Below are positions 1-8,171 of a stretch of 64,000 nucleotides of DNA, one piece after another. Source of the stretch: an uncultured bacterium (GTDB lineage: Bacteria; Verrucomicrobiota; Kiritimatiellia; CAIVKH01); assembly GCA_903906425.1 (NCBI GenBank), contig CAIVKH010000001.1, positions 1 through 64,000 of the forward strand, read 5' to 3'. The notes below the pieces were generated by a model. That model ran no database searches and was not told the origin of the DNA. It was given only the letters and a program-made list of their open reading frames with translations. The position numbers and the translations under genes were made by a program. Positions within the stretch are counted from its first letter, which is position 1. Every line of letters starts with the position of its first letter.

Positions 1-129
1 GACGCGAGCAAGGCCTGGCGGCCCACGCGCGGCGTCACGCAGGACATCATGGTGCCGCGCCTCGAAGGCGGCTACACGATCCTGCATTTCGTCAGCGGCC
101 TGCTGATGAGCACCGAAATCGGCGCGTGA
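1..129 (+). CDS. C-terminal fragment of an unrecognised protein
   Basis: The window opens inside a reading frame that runs from base 1 to a TGA at 127-129 and encodes 42 residues ending in STEIGA. The frame is GC-biased at third positions like the neighbouring genes, which supports real coding. I do not recognise the family from this short tail (it contains GYTILHFVSG), so no function is offered. The gene start lies upstream of the window. Confidence 0.55.
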   Translation, partial: DASKAWRPTRGVTQDIMVPRLEGGYTILHFVSGLLMSTEIGA

Positions 130-138
130 TCCCATCAG

Positions 139-208
139 AGGACGGAGGACGGAGGGTAGAGGACGGAAGATTTCGGACTCAGGTTTCAGGTTTCCGGTTT
201 CAGGTTTT
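139..208. repeat. Degenerate filler repeat (GGACGGA / GGTTTCAGG type)
   Basis: A purine-rich run of GGACGGA-like units passes into TCAGGTTTCAGGTTTCCGGTTTCAGG-like sequence. Related text recurs at 22987-23027 (reverse complement) and inside cstA at about 49083-49135. It covers no plausible gene; the listed ORF at 126-413 is built from it and from the palindrome pair. I read it as a dispersed low-complexity repeat of unknown origin. Confidence 0.6.
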
Positions 209-224
209 CCGCTCGCCTCCGCAC

Positions 225-271
225 TTGCAACCATTGGAAACTCCCGCCACGATCTGTTCCAATCATTGGAA
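225..271. repeat. Paired 15-bp palindrome, locus 1
   Basis: A degenerate copy TTGCAACCATTGGAA (225-239) and a perfect copy TTCCAATCATTGGAA (257-271) start 32 bp apart. The pair lies between the partial first gene and the secreted protein at 423, so in a tandem junction. Confidence 0.85.
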
Positions 272-422
272 GAAGGGCGAAAGACGCAGCGGTGATGGTG
301 GACCGTGTGACCGGACGGAACTTGATATTCCCGTGGAGAGGGCGGATAGCTGGAATCAGATAGCCAGCCAAACCGCGGATATCCTGAAAACAAGACAATC
401 ACTTGGTGGCTAAATCACATTC

Positions 423-902
423 ATGAATATTCTGATGATCATTTTGGCAGTTGCTGCGACAACCGGATACGCCTCATCGGAGGAAGTGACCAACAGTGCG
501 CTTGCAAGGTGGCGGGATAACGCGACGCGACTTCAAACGAAAATCGAAATTGCCCGTACATTTGCAACAAACGGAATGCCGGTCAAACAGGTGATTTCAA
601 TGCTAGGCACCAACTATACGATTCTACGACCGTTCTCGACTCTGATTCTCGACTGGACAAATGGCCTTACCCGCACGTCGCGACCGACTACATGCTCACT
701 CCTTTATCGGTTTGCCGATGGCGACGTGGAGATCAGTACTACCGCTGGAATTGGCGGGAATCCGACTACCGGATTTGTTCACGGTGTTGGAGGCGGACCT
801 ATAACGGAATACTCAAACGGCCAACCCGCCGCCGGCCAAGATTCGCCCGAAGCTCGCGAGGATGGGAACACGACGAATGGCGGGCGAAAGACGAAGCGGT
901 GA
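423..902 (+). CDS. Small secreted protein of unknown function
   Basis: The 159-residue product begins with a short hydrophobic signal peptide (MNILMIILAVAATTGYAS) and is then predicted to be exported. The middle carries a region with NGMPVKQVISMLGTNY, reminiscent of small outer-membrane assembly (SmpA/BamE-like) folds in which a helix precedes GTP/GxPxxxV motifs, but this resemblance is weak. The tail (residues 130 to 159) is Gly/Asn/Lys-rich and low in complexity. It stands alone between repeat-rich segments. Function unknown; coding is likely because of the signal peptide and frame bias. Confidence 0.55.
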   Translation: MNILMIILAVAATTGYASSEEVTNSALARWRDNATRLQTKIEIARTFATNGMPVKQVISMLGTNYTILRPFSTLILDWTNGLTRTSRPTTCSLLYRFADGDVEISTTAGIGGNPTTGFVHGVGGGPITEYSNGQPAAGQDSPEAREDGNTTNGGRKTKR

Positions 903-904
903 AG

Positions 905-1207
905 AACCCCAACGGGGTTGATAGCCTCCAGCCCAGCGGTTGCGAGTCTTCGAGCTACCCTGGGAAAACGCGCAAATGAAATCATCATCCTATTTCATGG
1001 AACGACCCTGAAAGGGTCGAAGCCCGGGCTGCAACCCCGTCGGGGTTGTGTGATGTTTGTTTTCGTCCTCCCGGGGTAGGCCGCAGACGGCCAACCCCGG
1101 GCTGAAGGCTTTTCACGCCGTTGGCGTGAACCACCGGAACGGTCAAACGAGAAATCATCATCCGCCCCGGCAGGGGCGGCGGAGTCTCCCGCGCCCCTCC
1201 GGGGCGC
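905..1207. repeat. Cluster of GC-rich perfect palindromes
   Basis: This gene-free stretch holds a series of different inverted repeats: AACCCCAACGGGGTT (905-919), CGACCCTGAAAGGGTCG (1003-1019), AGCCCGGGCT (1021-1030), CAACCCCGTCGGGGTTG (1032-1048), a CCCGGGGT...ACCCCGGG stem around GGCCGCAGACGGCC (1070-1101), TTCACGCCGTTGGCGTGAA (1112-1130), CCGCCCCGGCAGGGGCGG (1162-1179) and GCGCCCCTCCGGGGCGC (1191-1207). They can form strong hairpins on either strand. No gene is convincing here; the overlapping ORFs in the track are shadows of the palindromes. Confidence 0.75.
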
Positions 1208-1266
1208 AATCATCTTTTGTGCGCGCGCACAAATGGAGCGCCGGGCACTGCCCGGCTGTTTTCCAG

Positions 1267-1378
1267 CAGAAGCCGGTCGGTGACCGGCGCTCCCGGCAGG
1301 ATCAACAGAAGCCGGTCGGTGACCGGCGCTCCCGGCAGGATCAACAGAAGCCGGTCGGTGACCGGCGCTCCCGGCAGA
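1267..1378. repeat. 39-bp tandem repeat, about three copies
   Basis: Units begin at 1267, 1306 and 1345 with CAGAAGCCGGTCGGTGACCG and are nearly identical; the third unit ends in CCGGCAG. Each unit contains the palindrome GCCGGTCGGTGACCGGC. Because 39 is a multiple of three, open frames through it repeat every 13 residues, which explains the spurious ORFs here. It abuts the 3' end of the leftward helicase gene and may influence its transcript end. Confidence 0.9.
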
Positions 1379-1390
1379 CCTGCCGGGCCG

Positions 1391-2545
1391 TCACGCCGGC
1401 TTCAGGGGGGTGTCGTCTGCCGGGATGACGCGGCCTTCGCGGAGGCCGATTTCCGTCATGGCGATGCCAAGTTCGGAGTGGTAGCGGCGGACGAGGCGGG
1501 TTTCGGGTTCGGTGAAGAGCGAGACGGCGACGCCTTTCGCGCCGGCGCGGGCGGTGCGGCCGACGCGGTGGAGATACGCCTTGCTCTGCGTGGGCGCGTC
1601 GAGGTTGAAGATGTGCGTGACGCCCGCGATGTCGAGGCCGCGCGCGGCGATGTCGGAGGCGATGAGCACCTGTACGCGGCCGGCGCGGAAGGCGTCCATC
1701 GCTTCCTTGCGGTCGTTCTTTTCGTAGGCGCCGTGGAGGTCGGCGACGGGCACTTTGTGATGCGCGAGTTTGGACGCGACGATTTCGGCGGTCTCGTTGC
1801 GATGGACGAAGACAATGGCGCGGTCGGGATTCATCGCGTGGATCAATTTGCGCAACAGTTCGGGTTTGTCGCGCTCTTCGCAGACGAGGAACAGGTGCTC
1901 GATGTTTTCGTTCACCGGCGCGGCCGAGGTCTGGAGCATGACGACGTCCGGCGCGAGCGCGGCGATTTCTTTGGCGCTCTCCGGCTGCTCGGTCGCGGAA
2001 ACGAAGACAAGCTGCCGTTCGCGCGGCGCGGCGAGGATGATCTTGCGGACGGACTCCAGGCTTTCGTCGCATAGCAGGCGGTCGGCTTCGTCAACGACGA
2101 TGCTTTTGAAGGTGTGCGGTTTCAGCCGGCCCATCGCGATGAGTTCGCGGATGCGGCCCGGCGAGCCGACGACGATCTGCGGTTTCTTCTTCAGCTTCTC
2201 GATCTGCCGGTCGAGCGACGTGCCGCCGATCAGCAGCAGCGTGCGGATCGGCATCGCCGCATTTTGCGCAAGGTCGCAGGACTGCCGCTGGATCTGGATG
2301 GCGAGTTCGTGCGTCGGCGCGACGATGACGATTTGCGTCGCCTCCTGCTTCGGGTCGATGCGGCAGAACAGCGGGAGCAGATAGGCGAGCGTCTTGCCGG
2401 TTCCCGTCTCGGAATTGATGTACGCGTTTTTGCCCGCCAGCAGCACCGGCAGCGCCGCGACCTGGCTCGGCATCGGTTCGGTGATTCCCTGTTTCGCCAG
2501 CGCCGCGATCAACGGCTGCGGCATTCCCAATTCGCTGAAAGTCAT
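1391..2545 (-). CDS. DEAD-box ATP-dependent RNA helicase
   Basis: The protein has the two RecA-like domains of SF2 helicases: Q-motif region (PMPSQVAALP), Walker A SETGTGKT, PTHELAIQ, SPGRI, DEAD box VDEADRLL, SAT motif FVSATEQ, then the C-terminal domain with VFVHRN, IASDIAARGLDI and HRVGRTARAG. It should unwind short RNA duplexes in ribosome biogenesis or RNA turnover. I chose the ATG at 2545 because GAGGA lies six bases before it; the ORF track start at 2560 is a TTG with no ribosome binding site. The protein lacks a long basic tail, unlike the second DEAD-box protein of the window at 33469-35226. Confidence 0.93.
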   Translation of the reverse strand: MTFSELGMPQPLIAALAKQGITEPMPSQVAALPVLLAGKNAYINSETGTGKTLAYLLPLFCRIDPKQEATQIVIVAPTHELAIQIQRQSCDLAQNAAMPIRTLLLIGGTSLDRQIEKLKKKPQIVVGSPGRIRELIAMGRLKPHTFKSIVVDEADRLLCDESLESVRKIILAAPRERQLVFVSATEQPESAKEIAALAPDVVMLQTSAAPVNENIEHLFLVCEERDKPELLRKLIHAMNPDRAIVFVHRNETAEIVASKLAHHKVPVADLHGAYEKNDRKEAMDAFRAGRVQVLIASDIAARGLDIAGVTHIFNLDAPTQSKAYLHRVGRTARAGAKGVAVSLFTEPETRLVRRYHSELGIAMTEIGLREGRVIPADDTPLKPA

Positions 2546-2643
2546 TCTTCGTCCTCGCAAGAGCGATGCCGCAGAGCGCGGTCATCGGCGCGACAAAGTA
2601 CCATTCATCGGCGGCGGCCGCGCAACGAATCTGCGACGAAAGT

Positions 2644-2690
2644 TTCCAATGATTGGAAAACACGGGTGCGCAAACTTCCAATCATTGGAA
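2644..2690. repeat. Paired 15-bp palindrome, locus 2
   Basis: Perfect copies at 2644-2658 (centre G) and 2676-2690 (centre C), 32 bp apart, in the divergent space between the helicase and the Tat oxidoreductase. With G and C centres the two copies are exact reverse complements, so a 15-bp stem with a 17-nt loop is possible. Confidence 0.95.
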
Positions 2691-2777
2691 AATTCCGGGC
2701 CGGACTTGTTTTCTGATTCGCGGAGGTGTTCAATCCGCGGCCAATAAACCACCGCAAAAGGTGAACAGGAGACGAAC

Positions 2778-4064
2778 ATGAACATATCGGCAAACCTCAC
2801 CCGTCGTGAATTCATCAGTACCACCGGCAAGGCCGCAACCACGCTGGCAGCAGCCTCGGTCTTCGCGCCAAACATTCTCAGCGCGAAGGCGCCGAATGAA
2901 ACGATCAACGTCGGCCAGATCGGACTCGGCACGCGCGGGGGCGATCTGCTCAACGGGCTCGTCAATGTTGACGGCATCAAGATGACGGCGATCTGCGACG
3001 TGTACGGCCCGCACCGGAAGAAGGGCGTCGAGCGCTGCAAGAATCCCGACGTGAAAACCTACGCGGACTATCGCGAGCTGCTCGCCGACAAGAACGTTGA
3101 CGCGGTTGTGATTTCCGCGCCGGACCACTGGCACTGCCAGATGGTTCTCGATGCGGTGAAGGCCGGCAAGGACATCTACTGCGAAAAAGGTTTTGCGCAC
3201 ACGATCGATGAGGCGAAGCTGATGCGTGCCGCGTTGAAGGGTTCGAAGACCGTTTTCCAACTCGGCCACCAGGCGCGGCAGAGCACGTGTTCGTTGCAGG
3301 CGAAGGAAGTCATCGCCAGCGGAATCCTCGGCCCGGTCACGCTCATCCGCACGGGCCGGTTCGGCAACAACGACATGGCGCACCCGATCTGGCGCTGGTA
3401 CGGCTACTATTCGCAGTGGGAGCACCCCGATCCCGCGCAGGTTATCAAGGATTTGAACTGGGACGCGTGGCTCGGCAGCGCGCCGAAGATTCCATTCAAC
3501 GAGCGGCATTTCTGGCACTGGCGCTGTTACTGGCGATACGGCACGGGCCAGGCCGGCGACCTGCTCTCGCACGAGCTCGATCTCGTCCAGTACCTCATGG
3601 GCCACGGCGTTCCCGACACGTGCTCATGCACGGGCGTCAACGCGCTGCTCAAGGACGACCGCGAAGTTCCCGACACATGGACGGCTAATTATCATTTCGA
3701 AAAACTCGGTCGGACCGTCACGTTCACCGGCTGCATGAATAGCGGCGTCGGCCAACCCATCGAAGTCTGCGGAAAGGATGCGTCGCTGAAATTCGACGGC
3801 ATCGCGCACGACGCGACGAGCTTCACGATCACGCCCGAGCGACACAACGACCGGACCGACCTGCCGAAGGGTTACGTGGTCGGCAAGACGCCGAAGCAGC
3901 CGAACCATCTTGAAGATTTCTTCAACTGCGTCCGCAGCCGCGGCACGCCCAAGTGCGGCGTGGACGAGGCGTTCATCGAGACGGCGACCTATCTGATGTC
4001 CATCGAGTCTTTCCGCCAGCAGCGGGTGGTTCGGTGGGACGCGGCGAAAGAAGCGATCGTGTAG
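2778..4064 (+). CDS. Tat-exported Gfo/Idh/MocA family oxidoreductase
   Basis: The 428-residue protein starts with a twin-arginine signal (LTRREFIST followed by an Ala-rich stretch), then a Rossmann fold (VGQIGLGTRGGDLL) and the family catalytic loop SAPDHWHCQMVLDA...YCEKGFAHT. The usual EKP lysine motif reads EKG here, so the lysine is kept and the proline is not. Such exported dehydrogenases act on sugars or glycosides using a bound or secreted nicotinamide cofactor; the substrate cannot be read. AGGAGA precedes the ATG. It is followed at 85 bp by a rhamnosidase, so the two may serve one glycan pathway. Confidence 0.9.
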   Translation: MNISANLTRREFISTTGKAATTLAAASVFAPNILSAKAPNETINVGQIGLGTRGGDLLNGLVNVDGIKMTAICDVYGPHRKKGVERCKNPDVKTYADYRELLADKNVDAVVISAPDHWHCQMVLDAVKAGKDIYCEKGFAHTIDEAKLMRAALKGSKTVFQLGHQARQSTCSLQAKEVIASGILGPVTLIRTGRFGNNDMAHPIWRWYGYYSQWEHPDPAQVIKDLNWDAWLGSAPKIPFNERHFWHWRCYWRYGTGQAGDLLSHELDLVQYLMGHGVPDTCSCTGVNALLKDDREVPDTWTANYHFEKLGRTVTFTGCMNSGVGQPIEVCGKDASLKFDGIAHDATSFTITPERHNDRTDLPKGYVVGKTPKQPNHLEDFFNCVRSRGTPKCGVDEAFIETATYLMSIESFRQQRVVRWDAAKEAIV

Positions 4065-4149
4065 CAGGCGCGAAGGCGCTCGTGTTGCCACCTCCATCTC
4101 CGCGATCCGCGCGCTGACAAAGGACGCGCGCCATGCTATGTGGGCGCGC

Positions 4150-5886
4150 ATGAAAACGACCTGTCGAAACCTGATTGTACTCGTTGTCCTGATCACTCTG
4201 CGGGGAGTTGCCGCACCCCACGCGGAATCCTCCGCGCCAGACAAGGTGCAGCGCCTCGCCGATGGATGCTGGTTTGCGGATTTCTCGCGCACGGCCTATG
4301 GCTGGCTTGAAATCCGCGCGCCGGAGAATTCCGTGGCGACAAGCGTCGTCGTTCGCGTCGGCGAGAAGCTGACAAAAGACGGCCGCGTTGATCGTGCGCC
4401 GGGCTGCAGCGTGAACTATCGCCAACTTTCGCTGACGCTGAAGCCCGGCTCATGGGCGCGACTGGAAATCCCAACGAAGAAGCAACACGGAGGGGCGAAT
4501 GTCGTGAAGATGCCGGCAACGATTGGCGAGGTGACACCGTTCCGCGCGGTCGAAATCGAGGGGCTGCCGTTCGAACTGAAAGCTGACGCGATCCGGCGCG
4601 AGGCGGTCTTCGGCGGTGCGCGTGCGACCGCGGAGTTCTCGTCATCAGATCCGGGGCTGGACGATGTCTGGAATCTATGCCGCTGGAGCATGGAGGCGAC
4701 GAGCGCGTTCGGAATTTACATTGATGGCGAGCGCGAGCGGCTCGCCTACGAGGCCGACGCGTTCATCAACCAGATGAGCCATTACGCCGTCGCGCCGGAA
4801 TACGGCTGTGCGCGAAACACGTTCAACCAGCTCGTGAAGTATTCGACCTGGCCGACTGAGTGGGCGTTCCACATGATCTTCATCGCTCACGCCGACTACG
4901 AATGGACCGGCAGCCCGGAACTCGCGGCAAAGAACTATGACGAGCTGAAGAAGAAACTGCTGCTCGATCGCGCGCGGCCTGATGGTCTGCTGAAATCCTA
5001 CGGCATCGTGGACTGGCCGAACGCCGAGCGCGACGGCTATGGCAACGGAGTGAAGGACCCGAAGCGCGGCCAGCAGGTCGGTCCCGAGGTGAACACGGTC
5101 GTCAACGCATTCCACATCGAAAGTTTGAAACGGCTCGCCGTGCTCGCCGAGGCCACCGGTCACGCCGACGATGCGAAAGATTTTCGCGCTCGCGCCGCTC
5201 GTGCGACGGAATCGTTCCAGCGCGCGTTCTTCGACGCGAAGACCGGGATCTATCGCGACGGCGAAGGGTGCGACCACGTTTCGCTCCACGCGAATTTGTT
5301 CCCGCTCGCGTTCGGCCTCGTACCCGCCGCGAATCGTCCGCGCGTCATCGAGTTCATCAAGTCGCGCGGCATGGCGTGCAGCGTTTATGGCGCGCAATAC
5401 CTGCTCGACGGGCTCTTCGAAAATGGCGAGGCGGAATACGCGATCGGCCTGCTGACGGCGACGAACGAACGAAGCTGGCGGCACATGATTGATCTCGGCT
5501 CGACCGTGACGCTCGAAGCGTGGGACCCGAAATTCAAACCGAACCTGACGTGGAATCACGCATGGGGCGCCGCGCCCGCCAACATCATCGCGCGTCGGCT
5601 CATCGGCATTCGTCCGGCATCGCCGGGCTTCAGCGAAATCGTCATCCAGCCGCGCGCAGGCAAACTCGCCCGGGCGAGCCTGACGATGCCGACGCCGCGC
5701 GGCGATGTTTCCGTCGCCATCGAGAATGGAAAATCGTTCAGCATGAAAATCGAAACGCCCGCAGGAACCAGGACGCGGGTGATTCTGCCGCGCACCGGCG
5801 ATGTCAGCGTTGACGGGAAATCCGCCGGCAGTCGAAGCGAAATTGAAAACCTCGCCGCCGGTTCGCATGCGATTGAAGTGAAGTGA
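4150..5886 (+). CDS. Secreted alpha-L-rhamnosidase-like glycoside hydrolase (GH78-type)
   Basis: After a signal peptide (MKTTCRNLIVLVVLITLRGVAA) comes a beta domain and an (alpha/alpha)6 catalytic region. Hallmarks are IDGERERLAYEADAF, which corresponds to the Asp/Glu-rich GH78 motif, and LEAWDPKFKPNLTWNHAWGA near the end of the barrel, followed by the C-terminal beta domain with GIRPASPGFSEIVIQP. It should remove terminal rhamnose (or a related sugar) from plant or algal glycans outside the cytoplasm. The start is uncertain: ATG at 4138 is in frame and 12 bases upstream, and no good ribosome site separates them. At about 578 residues it is shorter than many GH78 enzymes. Confidence 0.85.
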   Translation: MKTTCRNLIVLVVLITLRGVAAPHAESSAPDKVQRLADGCWFADFSRTAYGWLEIRAPENSVATSVVVRVGEKLTKDGRVDRAPGCSVNYRQLSLTLKPGSWARLEIPTKKQHGGANVVKMPATIGEVTPFRAVEIEGLPFELKADAIRREAVFGGARATAEFSSSDPGLDDVWNLCRWSMEATSAFGIYIDGERERLAYEADAFINQMSHYAVAPEYGCARNTFNQLVKYSTWPTEWAFHMIFIAHADYEWTGSPELAAKNYDELKKKLLLDRARPDGLLKSYGIVDWPNAERDGYGNGVKDPKRGQQVGPEVNTVVNAFHIESLKRLAVLAEATGHADDAKDFRARAARATESFQRAFFDAKTGIYRDGEGCDHVSLHANLFPLAFGLVPAANRPRVIEFIKSRGMACSVYGAQYLLDGLFENGEAEYAIGLLTATNERSWRHMIDLGSTVTLEAWDPKFKPNLTWNHAWGAAPANIIARRLIGIRPASPGFSEIVIQPRAGKLARASLTMPTPRGDVSVAIENGKSFSMKIETPAGTRTRVILPRTGDVSVDGKSAGSRSEIENLAAGSHAIEVK

Positions 5887-5890
5887 CGCC

Positions 5891-6526
5891 TTACGGCAGT
5901 TCTTCGATCAGGATTTTGCGGTACTGGACTTTCGTGTACGCGCCGCCGTGGATTTGCAGGCCCAATTTTCCGCGCGTCGGAATATTCTGCTCGGTTTCGG
6001 CGTAGTCCGCGGTCTTTCCGCCGTTGAGCCATTCCTCGATGTGGCCTCCTTGTGCGCGAATCTGGTATTCATTCCAATCGCCGGCCGTCACCAGCTTCTT
6101 CTGAAGCCTCTTCGACGGCATTTGAAGAACCTTCTTTCGCCGCATTTCATCATAGAGGCCGCCGTAGTAGTCCTCGCCAATGTCGGCCTGATAGCCGATC
6201 ATTTCGAAGCTGTTTGTGATGCGCTGCGACCAGAATTGCACTCCGCCGTTGACGAAACCATTCGTGCCCTCGAGTTTGAACTGAAGGCGCAGATGAAAAT
6301 TATGAAACTCCTGCGTCGTCACCAGAAAATCATTGCGCGGCTGTAGGCGATTAATCCACCCGGCCACGATCGCGCCGTTCTCGACCCGCCAGAGGTTCGT
6401 ATTGCCCTCCCAGCCCGCGAGCGTCTCGCCATCGAACAATTTCTTCTCGGCCGCGAAACTTTCCAATGGTTGGAAAAATGCCGCCGCCAGAATTCCAATG
6501 ATTGGAAGCACCGTTCTCATTTTCAT
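5891..6526 (-). CDS. Secreted DUF1080 / 3-keto-disaccharide hydrolase-like protein
   Basis: The 211-residue protein is a single LamG-like domain of the DUF1080 type: KLFDGETLAGWEG at the start, VNGGVQFWSQRI, IGYQADIGEDYYGGLYDE, and the diagnostic AGDWNEYQIRAQGGHIEEWLNG. Family members hydrolyse 3-keto glycosides or bind glycans. The start is the ATG at 6526, with AGGAG four bases upstream; the longer ORF is a shadow of the upstream gene. The signal peptide MKMRTVLPIIGILAAAFFQPLESFA is itself encoded by a palindrome pair (6461-6507). It is the last gene of a leftward cluster and ends 4 bp from the convergent rhamnosidase. Confidence 0.88.
   Translation of the reverse strand: MKMRTVLPIIGILAAAFFQPLESFAAEKKLFDGETLAGWEGNTNLWRVENGAIVAGWINRLQPRNDFLVTTQEFHNFHLRLQFKLEGTNGFVNGGVQFWSQRITNSFEMIGYQADIGEDYYGGLYDEMRRKKVLQMPSKRLQKKLVTAGDWNEYQIRAQGGHIEEWLNGGKTADYAETEQNIPTRGKLGLQIHGGAYTKVQYRKILIEELP
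6461..6507. repeat. Paired 15-bp palindrome, locus 3 (inside a signal-peptide coding region)
   Basis: Copies TTCCAATGGTTGGAA (6461-6475) and TTCCAATGATTGGAA (6493-6507), 32 bp apart, lie within the 5' coding region of the leftward DUF1080 gene. Read on the minus strand they encode PIIG and FQPLE, both inside the signal peptide. Confidence 0.92.
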
Positions 6527-6543
6527 ATTTCTCCTTTTGTCGC

Positions 6544-7707
6544 TCACTTGATTTCCACGCGCCCGGTCTCTTCCGTCGCGACGACCGCGCCGAGATCCTT
6601 GTCGCCTTCCGAGACGATCCAGACGTGGCCGGGAAACGTGGCCAACAATTCCGAAAGCCTGGGCCGGATGTCTGCATAATGCTTTCGCTTCCCGTCGAAA
6701 TCCAGCCAGTACACGGAAACGACCTTGTCGCGCCGGTTGATGAAATTGATGCCGCTGGCCTTGCCGCTTTCGCGCGGCGATGCCGGCGGAATTTTGTCGG
6801 CCGGCAGCCACGCCAGCGCCTCGCCCTGCTTGTCGAGCCGCGGCGCTTCCTTCGGCCATTGAAAGGGCGCGAACTTTGCGACGTCGAGCCCGGCAAGATG
6901 CGCGCGCTCCGATTCGGGCCGTTTCGCGGGCCGCTGGTAGCGCCATGGCCGTTCGCCATAAACTTCCGTCAGCAACTTCGCGAGGTCGGGATCGTACGGT
7001 TTCAATTTGTCGCGCGTGTCAATCGGCCCGTGGTCGTTGTCGTTCGCGCGGTTCGTGTCGAACCACGACTGCGTGCCCTCGGCCCAATATTCCATGCGGT
7101 TCTGCATCGCATAGGTTCCCTTCCAAAGCCCGTTGGTCTTCGCGTGCTGGTAGGCCGCCTTGAGCCGCCCGTCGAACGTCGGGTCTACGGTGCACATGCC
7201 CATCTCGTGAATCGCGTGGGCGAACTCGTGGATCAAAATATTCTCCTGCCAGTACGGGTCGCCCGGCAGGCACAGCAGATTTTCCTCCGCGCAACTCACG
7301 GCCGGCCGCGCCACCGTCGCGCCGAGGCCGCGCGCGCGGCGGTTCCAGTATTTTGCCGGCGTCAGGTCGCTGTGCTCCGGAATATCCGTCGTCATCTCCG
7401 TCGAAGCCATCACGACGAGGCGTACGTTGTTCTTCGCCATCGCGCGCAGAATTTCCGGCCGGTAATTTCCGATCTCCTGTCGGATCAGATAGGCGGCCTC
7501 CAGCACCGCGAAATCCGAAACCTTCGCCGACGCGACCACCGGGAAGCTCTCGACGAGCACGCACTTCGTGTAATTCGTCGCCAGCTTGAACACCGCGATA
7601 ATTTCCGGGGATGGCCGCGCGATCCGCTCCTGCGCGGAAGTTTCCAATGATTGGAAAACCATCGCGGCGCAACTTCCAATGATTGGAAAAAATCGCTTCA
7701 TGCTCAT
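6544..7707 (-). CDS. Secreted zinc metallopeptidase-like protein with C-terminal VHL beta-like domain
   Basis: The 387-residue product has a signal peptide ending near ETSA-QE, then a globular domain with a gluzincin-type motif HEFAHAIHEMG and a downstream acidic segment EYWAEGTQSWFD that could supply the third zinc ligand. Residues from about 310 onward (SGINFINRRDKVVSVYWLDF...YADIRPRLSELLATFPGHVWIV) resemble the von Hippel-Lindau beta domain. Substrate unknown. The gene overlaps the upstream CBM-like gene by ATGA (7704-7707) and is followed at 17 bp by the DUF1080 gene, so the three form an operon of secreted proteins. The signal peptide is built from palindrome locus 4. Confidence 0.8.
   Translation of the reverse strand: MSMKRFFPIIGSCAAMVFQSLETSAQERIARPSPEIIAVFKLATNYTKCVLVESFPVVASAKVSDFAVLEAAYLIRQEIGNYRPEILRAMAKNNVRLVVMASTEMTTDIPEHSDLTPAKYWNRRARGLGATVARPAVSCAEENLLCLPGDPYWQENILIHEFAHAIHEMGMCTVDPTFDGRLKAAYQHAKTNGLWKGTYAMQNRMEYWAEGTQSWFDTNRANDNDHGPIDTRDKLKPYDPDLAKLLTEVYGERPWRYQRPAKRPESERAHLAGLDVAKFAPFQWPKEAPRLDKQGEALAWLPADKIPPASPRESGKASGINFINRRDKVVSVYWLDFDGKRKHYADIRPRLSELLATFPGHVWIVSEGDKDLGAVVATEETGRVEIK
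7642..7688. repeat. Paired 15-bp palindrome, locus 4 (inside a signal-peptide coding region)
   Basis: Two perfect copies (7642-7656 and 7674-7688, both centre G on the plus strand), 32 bp apart, within the first 70 bases of the leftward metallopeptidase gene. On the minus strand they encode PIIG and FQSLE, in the same two reading phases as at locus 3. Confidence 0.95.
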
Positions 7708-8165
7708 TCCTCGCGCACAAGTTTCACCGAGCGCAAATCCCAGACGCTGCCGTGGGCGGCGCGCGTCGCCTTCACGCTCAACTCCGTCGCAGCCGGCCTG
7801 CGCAGCAGCACCGGGCCAAGATCAAATTCCTTGAATGTCGTCCAGTTGCCGGTGGATTCCGTGAGGCCGTTGGCGCGCTGCGTGCCGACATTCACCTCGA
7901 TTTCGGAGCCGTCGCCATCGCGGGGGCAGGCATAGGTCAGCAGCACGCGATACGATCCTTTTGCCGGCACATCGAAATTCCAGCGCGCGACGACGTTCGT
8001 GGTTTTCCAGTCGCGGATGCACTTGTAACCATTGGTGTCATCGTAGCGCCCCCCGCCTTCGATCTTCGCGTCCTTTGTTTCCAGCAGGATTATCCGCGAA
8101 TCATCGGCGGCCATGAGCGCAAACACCGACACCAGCCACGCAGCCATAATTGCAACTAATTTCAT
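7704..8165 (-). CDS. Secreted carbohydrate-binding-like beta-sandwich protein
   Basis: A signal peptide (MKLVAIMAAWLVSVFALMA) is followed by about 130 residues with the rhythm of a CBM6/CBM35-type or DUF5077-like jelly roll: WNFDVPAKGSYRVLLTYACP, GNWTTFKEFDLGPVLL and a closing HGSVWDLRSVKLV. These modules bind glycans or act as spacers. It is the first gene of the overlapping trio with the metallopeptidase and the DUF1080 protein, which suggests a shared extracellular glycan or glycoprotein substrate. No catalytic residues are evident. The exact family is uncertain. Confidence 0.68.
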   Translation of the reverse strand: MKLVAIMAAWLVSVFALMAADDSRIILLETKDAKIEGGGRYDDTNGYKCIRDWKTTNVVARWNFDVPAKGSYRVLLTYACPRDGDGSEIEVNVGTQRANGLTESTGNWTTFKEFDLGPVLLRRPAATELSVKATRAAHGSVWDLRSVKLVREE

Positions 8166-8171
8166 ATCGCG

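Noticed and set aside
126-413. 95-residue ORF near the left end
   Set aside because: Composed of filler repeat and palindrome pair; translated signatures such as SNHWK are repeat products found in many shadow ORFs.
1217-2074. 285-residue plus-strand ORF
   Set aside because: It reads the 39-bp tandem repeat and the antisense of the DEAD-box gene; low-complexity composition and no ribosome site.
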